Positions 12,101 through 22,500 of a stretch of DNA of 64,000 nucleotides are shown in pieces; the stretch's first letter is position 1; each line of letters starts with the position of its first letter. The notes below the pieces were generated by a model. The model was not told the origin of the DNA and searched no databases. It saw only the letters and a program-made list of their open reading frames with translations. The position numbers and the translations under genes were made by a program. Source of the stretch: Achatina immaculata (Eukaryota > Mollusca > Gastropoda > Stylommatophora > Achatinidae). The DNA lies in assembly GCA_009760885.1 (NCBI GenBank), contig CM019708.1, forward strand, positions 12,883,931 to 12,947,930, in the 5' to 3' direction.

Positions 12101-15100
12101 TTAGCAGAAATGCAGATGAAACCACTGACAACAATTATTGAGGAAAGACGCTGGCGATGGTTGGGACATGTACTCCGAATGACTGACAACTCACTACCAA
12201 AAATATCACTAAGATGGACACCACAGGGGAGCAGAAGTAAGAGTAGACCAAAAGAGACATGGAGAAGAACAACAGAAAGGATGTTGAGCAATAGAGGGCT
12301 CACCTGGGCAAGAGCAGAAAAAAAGGCGAAGGACAGGCATTTGTGGAAAACCCTTGCGGAAGCCCCATGTGCCCTGGGCACTTAAGGTTCAGAGAGAACT
12401 GAACATTGTGTACATGTGTTCTAGGAGTAAAGACTGGGAAAACATCATCCAAAAATAAAAGGTTCTCCAATAGACAAGAATATCAACTCTACAAATTATT
12501 TTGGACAACAGTATAGCTCATTTTGGAAAGAAATTAGAACATGAGTTTTGGTGAATGAAAAGAATAATAAAAACAAATATCTGTCTTAGTCTTTCAACCT
12601 TTGAAACTCACTTTCTCCTCATCTCAGATGAAGAGTTTAGTGAAATGCTGATAATGAGCGATTCAGGGCTAAAACAATTCTGGGGTGTGACGCTTACCAG
12701 GATTCTGTTGGTTGAACCTGTTTCTGTTGTTGTATGTTGGTGGCATGGCAGAGAAGGAATCCATCTGAATCACACCAGGACCTACACCAATAGCACTACC
12801 TGTTGATTAAAAATATACTCTGATTTACCTGCACTGTCCTGCTTAGCCTGTCTGATTTATGAATGTATCCTGACATTTAAAACATCACTCTCCAATCATC
12901 AGTGTCATGGACATGTTACTGTGTTGTGTATTTTGTGCTGGAATTTCCTTGTTCTCATGGCAGTAAACTACCAACTCTCACTCTACTACAACAGACATTA
13001 CTGACTGATTTTTAGCACAAATAAAGTCAATGCATGTGACAGTGACACTTTTAAGCATGTCTTTGCTTAGCCAATGGTGTCACTAATTACTTGCACTGAT
13101 TTTTGCTGCTGGTAATACATGTTTACTCAGAAGCAACAAAGAACATACTGTAAAAACTGAGACTGGACTTCCATGTTCCATTCTGTCAACAGCCTATTTT
13201 CTCATCTGTGAATCTTAAACTTTGTGTTCTGTATGAGGGGTTCCTCTCTCAAGTGCTACCAGGTCAGCAATAATCTTCTTTCTCTTTCTAAAGTCCAGGT
13301 CAAAATTTTCCTTTTTTTTTTTTTGTTCTTTTCAATCTGCAGTACACAACCAACCTTCATCTTTCAAGAGTTAGGTTACTTACTCCAACATGCTTCCAGG
13401 TTACCTGCTCTGGGCACAGGTAAAACCTCCTTACTTGTAGCACAAGCTTTGGTACAATATCTTACTTTTTCCCATCACTCACTGTCTCTTGTTACGTGCA
13501 GAACAGTATGTCTCACTTTGCTAGGGGATACTATCTTCACAGCTTTTTTCCTCAGTACCAGGTACCTATTTTCACTGCTGGGTCAATGACTGAAGGGCAT
13601 TATTTGCAGGTTCATTATTTATAACCTTTTCAACTGTTCTACACTCATTTTGGACTTCCTCATTTTTCAGTTCTCCAAAGTTATTCCTGATAACTTTAAT
13701 GCTTTGCCATTAAAACCTCCCAGCTGGTTTTCTGTTTTTTTTTTTAATCAGTTTTAGATGTTTCTACTTCATGCACAATAACATTTGGTTTTTTTTTTTT
13801 CTTAGATCCAACACTGGTAGAGTCAGTCATGAGAGGAGCTGTTTAACAAGCTGACGTCTGGCAAAGACTCACAACAGCACACGTCTGCTTGCTTCAAAAC
13901 TGTCTTCTCAGACAAAGGAATGTCAATGTTACATATTATAAAGTTTGAGTATAAAGTTTAAGTTTGAAAAAAAAAAAAAAAAAACCACCAGAGGATTTGA
14001 GATACATCTGAAGCTTACCCAAAGATCCAACTGGCATAGAGAAGATGTCTCCCATACCGCCTTTCCAGCCGCCCGCCGGGATGTTGTTCATGTTCATCAT
14101 GCGTGACTGCAGCAATGATTGGTTATTCTGTCCACGAGGACCCTGCAACATCAAACGCTGCAAATCATAAAACTTGAAAAAAAAATAAGGAAAAATAAAG
14201 GAACACAGAAACATGCAGACAAAACATACAAGTATGAAAGATGAAAATTTAAACATTTTTTAAAACTCACAAGAAAGTGCTGAAAGCTGAGCTTTATGTT
14301 CCAGAAGGACAGCAAGCAGTTAGGGGTGACTAGCGCAATAATCAACTAGTCCGAAGCATACACTTCATCAGCTTTCCCCAGGATGGATTTTTTTTTTTTT
14401 TTTTGTAATGCTCTTCAGTGCATATGGACATGAATGTTTCCAAGAACATTATCTTGTTAGCTCATGTGTTTCTAATTTCCCCTGGCGTAGACACCACAAT
14501 TGACTGCCTCTCAGCTTTTTAAATTCTGTGATGCAATGTGCACTCAAGTCCAATCAGACCTTCCCTTCTTCGACTCACTGTTAATTAGCATGAATGGAAT
14601 GTTCCCAGACACAGCTTTTCAACAAACTTACAGTGAGGCCAGCTTCTTGTCTAATCTGAGTGATGGTTTTAGGTCCTGCCTCTGAAGCGCTTTTCCGTGG
14701 TTTCCACTGTGAATAACCAAACAAATGTTTTTCACAAAAGAACATCTAAATAGTTCATGACTAAATACATGAAGAGTTAATGAATGGAGATCTCATACAC
14801 AAGTTTCTCCCTCTCTCACAGATGTTACTAGTTAGTTAGCAACACTCACACTTATCAATATGATCACTTATATTATTGTATGGTATATCCCTCTTTGCCA
14901 CTGCACCAGCTCCTTTTATTTCTCACTTAAAATCTTGTGTATGCTACTTTTCTGTCAGCTACTCCATCACATCATATCAGTGACTTAGCACCATGTTGCA
15001 CATTTAGTCTCTAAAAGTCATACAACACTTATCAGTGACAGAACAATGCTGTACAATTAGTCTCTAAAAGTTATACAACAATTATCAGTGACAGAATAAT

Positions 15101-16501
15101 GCTGTACAGTTAGTCAATTCATAAAACACTTATCAATGATAGTGCAATGTTGTATAGTTTCTAAAAGTCACACAAAATTTATCAGCGCTAATGTCGTGTA
15201 TACAGGGGACAGTACATGAAAGGAAAACAAGACACCACCAAAAAGTGGGCCTGTTTTTGTGTAAACAACAGAAATATGTGAAAACCAAAAAATCTCCACA
15301 AACATTAACTCATTTTCTTCCTGTTGTAACGATTCTCAGCAATTGAAAACATGATCTAGCAGAACAAACTTACATCACTCTCACGAAGTTCTATGACATC
15401 CTGAAGCATGAAACGAATACGCGATGGGAGATCGCTGTTGGCAACAAACTGGTTGATTCGCTCAAAGTACTGATCCATCCAGGCCTGAATAACAGTAATA
15501 AACTGAAACTTCACAACAAGTTTGTTACAAAATGTTAAAGTACACAGCTGGCAATATATTCCATGTCCCCCCTCCCCTCCCCTTTTGATTTTTTAAGTGC
15601 TTGATCATTATAAATTCAGGACACTGTCTCAAAATGGCAACAGCTTTTTATCTTCTCCAGAATGAGACCCTTGGGTCAAGTCTGTCTAACTCCATTTACA
15701 TCAGACACTCAAGAAATAAATGCTACAGAACTGAAGCTGTCAGTGTGGGGTTTTTTACAGAGAATACTTCTAGTAAAGTTGTCCTTGTTCCATTTCATTA
15801 AGGTCAAAATGGGATATGGATTTAATGCCCATATTTTCCTTCACCTGTAGGCACACTGGTTTGTAACATGACCAGAACATGTTTACTTGCTTTTCCTCAA
15901 CTCCACTGAGAGTCATGTACTCATTTCCACAGCTGGGTGACTATGGCACCCCTCTAGCCAGATCTAAATCATCTACTTTTCCATGAGAGATGAGTGTGCC
16001 AACCACTTCATTACAAAAGCACTCCTGATCAGTAGCAGTAACAGTTTGCATATTTATCGCCACCTGTTACCTCATAACTCATCTGTCACTGAATATTAAC
16101 AAGAAATATTACATTAATGCTACATTAAGTCTATCTTAGTCTGTAGGAATGACTAAATGTTTACGAAGAATTAGAAAAATATTTTGGCCAAACACCATAA
16201 GAAATAACATCTTATTGGCAGAAATGCAAATGAAGCCACTGACAACAATTATTGAGGAAAGACGCTGGCGATGGTTGGGACATGTGCTCCGAATGACTGA
16301 CAACTCACTACCAAAAATAGCACTAAGATGGACACCACAGGGGAGCAGAAGTAAGGGTAGACCAAAAGAGACATGGAGAAGAACAACAGAAAGGATGTTG
16401 AGCAATAGAGGGCTCACCTGGGCAAGAGCAGATAAAAAGGCGAAAGACAGGCATTTGTGGAAAACCCTTGCGGAAGCCCCATGTGCCCTGGGCACTTAAG
16501 G

Positions 16502-16532
<31 letters not shown>

Positions 16533-19500
16533 TCTGTAGGAATAAGTCATGGATGTGATAAGCCAACCAATACAAAATTTAATGGAAACACGAAAGATGT
16601 GCTTTCTCTGTACACCTCAGGCACCTTCTGACATTAAATGAGAAAGTCTGACAAGCATTAATACAGAAAGGAATCTAATTAAAACTTCAAGAAGAATACA
16701 ATCATTATTTAAAGACTTGTAAGAGAAATAATGGATGTGAAAACATTTTAACAGGAACAAAAATACAAGGGGAGAGAGGCTGAGGAAGGCAAGAGAAATA
16801 ATAAAAGGTCATGTGACACTCTGGCATGAGAGAAAATCCAAATCACAAAGACTGAGATTTGGAAAGATATGATACACCCTCTCCACATCTCATGCTGCTC
16901 TGTATGGATGATCATATACAGACATCTATGCACCTTCACTTTGGCCTGCTCCTTAAAATCCATTCCAAAAGTTCATAAAAAAGTTTATTCAGTACTGTGG
17001 TTGATCTAGAGCAATGAGCAGTGAAAAGTTTTTTTATGAGGGGCTAAGGATGTGACCTGAAAGCAACAATAGGGGTGACAGCATCCCAAACAAGTCTGTA
17101 AAGGGGGTGACTTTCAGCCCAAACAAGTCTGTAAAGGTGGGTGACTTTCAACCCAAACAAGTCTGTAAAGGTGGGAGACTTTCAGCCCAAACAAGTCTGT
17201 AAAGGGGGTGACTTTCAGCCCAAACAAGTCTGTAAAGAGGGTGACAGCATCCCAAACAAGTCTGTAAAGGTGGGAGACTTTCAGCCCAAACAAGTCTGTA
17301 AAGGTGGGTGACTTTCAGCCCAGACAAGTCTGTAAAAGGGGTGACTTTCAGCCCAAACAAGTCTGTAAAGGTGGATGACTTTCAGCCCAAACAAGTCTGT
17401 AAAGGTGGGAGACTTTCAGCCCAAACAAGTCTGTAAAGGTGGGTGACTTTCAGCCCAAACAAGTCTGTAAAGGTGGGTGACTTTCAGCCCAAGCAAGTCT
17501 GTAAAGAGGGTGACTTTCAGCCCAAACAAGTCTGTAAAGGTGGGTGACTTTCAGACCAAACAAGTCTGTAAAGGGGGTGACAGCATCCCAAACAAGTCTG
17601 TAAAGGTGGGTGACTTTCAGCCCAAACAAGTCTGTAAAGGGGGTGACAGCAGCCCAGACAAGTCTGTAAAGGGGGTGACTTTCAGCCCAAACAAGTCTGT
17701 AAAGGGGGTGACAGCAGCCCAAACAAGTCTGTAAAGGGGGTGACAGCAGTCCAAACAAGTCTGTAAACCACTGATTTAAAAAATACAGCTAAAGAAAATT
17801 ATAGCTAATTCTAAGAAAGACCTACCCGCGCTTTGGATGTATCGATGCGCGGGCCAATAGTACGCATTATTTGACAAAGACATTCCAGGTCCTCTGACAT
17901 ATCCTTAAGTTGCGAGTTTTTCTTCTTCTCCAGCAGTTGTTTGATGCACCTGTGTAGAATACCCTCATGCAGCATGTCCAGTTTGCCAAGCTCACCTGAA
18001 AAGTACACAAAGCATGACTTACGCAGTTTCATAAACAGTTCTTAATTCCTGCTGAGAAAGTGTAAACCTGACTTCTTCGCAGCTGATGTTTTTGGTGAAG
18101 ATCTTCAAACACTGATAATTGTGCTGCATGGGGCTGGGGGCTACACTGCTTTTTTTGCTTTTTTTCCAAATCCCCAGAGAAAACTCATTCTTGGAAGGCT
18201 CCATCGCCGGTCAGACTTTGAGGACTGTTTCCATGAGCACTGTGGGAACTCTTAACCAGTAATGGTTTGTTAGATGTAATAATTATGAACAGAAACTCTC
18301 ACACAAAAAAAAAAAAAAAACACTTCTGCCTGGATTTTCCCCACTACTGCTAACATATAACTTTCTCTAAGCTATTGACACTAATTAAAAAAAAAAAAAT
18401 CTTAACACTAAGAAAAAATGTCTTAACAAAGACATTGGTTTCAGATAGGGAGAAAGCATAGATTGTTTTCTCTGAACTCTTGTACTGAAACTAAGAAACA
18501 GCAAAAAAAAATTTCATGTTTGATTCCAAGTCCAAAAAAAATTTTTCTTTTTTTTTTTTTTTAATATTCTTAAATCCAGTTAACATAAAAAAAAAAAAAA
18601 GTAAATGAAAAGTACAGATTTTTCTAGAACCATCAAGCCACATTTTCTAAACACAGAATTACTGTTTGATGTGGTTTCAGGGATGTAAGTATCTAACTTT
18701 TATATTTCTTTTCCCGCTGAATAAGTCAAGGTTTGTTTTCTTGTGCTTCTTTTAACTGACTGACAAGCACAATGAAGATGGTGGGATCTGGAACAAGTAT
18801 ATGTTAAATCATACTTCTTAACAGATCCATCTCCATGAGGAGCTTAAATAACCTCTTTCCAGTCATGGATAGCGGTGGGTGAGAAGATCATAGAGAGGAT
18901 ATGCAACCCTGAAGAAATCCCCATGGTTGACGACGACTGGATTGACGCCTGAAAATATCCACACCTTACCAAAGTTCATATATGGCTCAGTCAAGAATCC
19001 CTAAACTGGGCAGCAGGACAAGCAGAATCAGAAATCAAAGAGTGAATTTGTAACGCTCCAACCCAGATGACCCTGTAAAATATACAGATGGACTGGTCAT
19101 GCACGGACAAAGGCGTGGACAGGGATTCATGGTCTATCACAATGGATGCCCCATTGTCATCACGTCCAGAGCCTTCACCACAACCACGTCCAGCATAAGG
19201 ATGGAGACTGAAGCAACCACTTGAACAAACCAGCAACCATCACAATCCATAATATTATCAGACTCACAATGCATGCTTAAAAAAAAAAATTGAAAACCAG
19301 GATCTCCTCCCTAACACATATTTATTGCCCAGGACATGCCAGCATCGAAGGTAATGAAATGGCAGACCAACTGGCAAACAAAGCAACAACCTTGCGCAAC
19401 CTACAAATGGACTTTGCAGACTTTATAACAGCCACCCTATCAAAATTACAGGAAGATGAACAAAAAAACTTTGAATGTAGTACCTATCACCAAAGACTAT

Positions 19501-22500
19501 GGAAAAGGGGAATAACAGGGCAGTGGCAGAAAAGAACTCTGCGGAAAAGGTCGAGCTGTATTCAATCAATGTGCCAAAGGCAATATCATCCACCATATAC
19601 TATGAACAACACATGTAGGAGTGTCCTGAGTGCGAGGAGGCCCATCTCTAGGCTAGCACCAAAGCATGGCCTTGTTCAGGTTCAAGCTTTCAAGTCTAGC
19701 ATCACAGACCATTTCTAGCAGCTTTAGCTTGTTTAGACAATCTCTGATAAAAGAAGAAAAAAACTTCATGTGTTCAAGCTGACGGAGATCCTAACAATGA
19801 ATTTGATGCATACAACTATGAAACTCACCAATGAATTGATGTGTACAACCATAAAACTGAACTTACCAATGAACTTGATGTTTCCAAGCATCTTCTTCTT
19901 GACAATATGGTACTGCTCACACTCATCCTCTGTAAGTGGCACATCTTTCTTGTCAAATGCTGTGGGGTGGAAGTGTTCACACAATAAGGTATAATTAGGA
20001 CCCCTGTGCTGTCTTACAGATGCATCTAAGGGATACAGTGATAGTGCCAATATATTTTCCTACACATCAGAAGATGATGGAGCCAATGTCAAGCAAGGCC
20101 CCAACTTTTCTACTCCAAAAGAAGCCTGGTACCTGTTTTTACGGGTGGGCCAAATGGGATGAATCCTGCCATGACTGAATGGGATGAATCCAGCCAAGAT
20201 TGAATGAGATGAATCCTGCCAAGATTGAACCATTCACCCTGATCACATGAGATGACTGAATTTGCCAGCGAATTTGGCCTGGCTGCCTACATCACGATTA
20301 GGCCATAACTTTTTTTAAATACTGTATTATCTTCATCATTTGAAAAACCTCCTTGATTTGAATGCAATGAATCTACTTCCTTGAAATCAAGAAGAGTGAA
20401 AGCATATACTACAGTTTAACAAAAGGTAGCACGATCAAATAAGACCCAAAAAAAAAAAAAAGCTTTCAAAAATAAGAACCACAACCACTATTTCACCAAA
20501 ATGTCATTCAGTGACACATTAAAAAAAAAAAAACACCTGAAAACAAAGACTCATTAAGATGTCTGGTTTCTCCTTGAAAACACTACTATTTTGACTGTCC
20601 TGAAAGTATTCAATTAACACCTTTTCCCAAATATTTTTTTTTCCTTAAAAAAAAAAAAAAAGCATCTGTTAAGCACAAATCAAAAAGATACTTGCAACAA
20701 ACAGAAGATAAAATTTCTTCACGACTTCTAGAATTTCTCAAGCAGTTTCTAACCATTTCCAATCCATTAAAAAAAAAAAAAACAACCAATGTCATGCTGA
20801 AGAACTAGTCTATTTTCACTTGTTTTTGCCAATTTTATTCTGTCTGGACACATATTTTGTCATCTTTGTATTAAAGATTATTATATCACCTTCTTCTTCT
20901 TCAGCCTTCCCAACCATTAAGGCTCCTCACTGCTGCAGATAAAGTTCATCTCCATTCCTCTTTACTCCTAATCTTCTCTATCCAGTTGGTGACACCAATT
21001 TCTTTTATATCCTCTCCTATGTTGTCTTTCTACCTGTCTCGGTCTACCCCTTGGTCTTACTTCCCTCATCTCTTGTGCATACACCATTTTCATTTCTCTG
21101 TTCTCTTCCATTTCTACTTACAACCTTCATATCATTTTATTCTACATTGGCTGCTGAAAAACCTACTTGTTGAGAAACTAAAACTAAACTGGAATATAAA
21201 AACTGATCTAATATATCCCTGACAATAGTTAAGAAAGATTTTACAATTATTCCATATCAGTAACATTATAAGTTGAAAACCATACAATACCCTCTGTTGC
21301 ATGAGATCTATTTTCAAACTCATCTTGGCACTTATTCAACAAGAGTCGCCGGAAAGTCTGAAAACAGATAAAACCATACCCTGATCGCATCAAATGCTAG
21401 ACTGACATGGTATGATACATGACTTGTAAATATCCATGAAGATAAAAATATATTCTAAAGCTACATCAGCCACAAAAACTTGAAGAGTGCAAAATGTACT
21501 TAGAAAACATATAAAAAAACCTGTTTCAACACTTTAACAGTTGAATTTTTCCCCACAACTTTACAGCAGAAACCTCTTATAAGGATACATAAAGTGTACT
21601 TTAAGTTGATTAAATAATTTAGGAATACCTGAATCACCAGTCACTTTATCATTACATGTCACAATAGCTTTAGTTCAAAAGCACAGCCTTTTTAAACTCT
21701 TAGCCTCCTCTGCAACTTCCCTAACACATGAACATTTTTTGTTATCAAACACGTTTTTCCTATGAAATGATGTAAGGCCTATTTTTGGAACTTTAAAATT
21801 ATGAACTCCCAACTACAGAACAAAACTATTTGACTGTCATTATTTTAAATTTGTATTGTCTTGTAAGTGAATCATGGTGGTCTAAAAGTTAATTATGTAA
21901 AGTAATGATTCAAAAGTGTAACTCTGTCACTATGCTAACTTCAACTTACATTAACGTTATTGTTGGGGGGATCAAAGTTTGGTGAATCTTCACATAATCT
22001 GTGACACAGCTGAGCATACAGTGAACTATATTTTGGTTCTTCTAAAGCCTTCTCAAAAATCTGGTGACAGAAAAACATAAATTGCACACTAGATAGTAGT
22101 ATTATGCATCAAACAGCGGCATCGTATGTTAGATAATGATATGTTAACCAGATAGTATCAAACATCAGATAGTGTCCAAATATTATATATCAGGTGGTGT
22201 ATCATACAAGAGACGTTATAACCAGATACTGACATCTTCAAATATCATGGACACAAAAAAGAACAAATATATCCATACTACAAGAAATTAATATTGAAGA
22301 AGGCTAACTAGTAAAGAAGAATAAACAGAGAAAACTTAAATATTTTGGACACATTAAACATCATGCGAAGTTAGAGAAGACCGTCTTGGACGGGTACATA
22401 ATGGGAAAAAGAAAGAGATGAATATCAAGGCGAAGATGGCTGCGAGACATTGTTGATAATCTGCAAATGGATGCAACAGCAGCATGGCATCTTGTTTACA

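Noticed and set aside
13224..13589. 121-codon ORF inside an EIF4G2 intron
   Set aside because: Leu/Ser/Phe-rich translation of pyrimidine-rich intron antisense; no motif.
17070..17766. CRISPR-like array from regular 33-bp repeats
   Set aside because: Units are contiguous with no unique spacers, and the sequence is eukaryotic intron.
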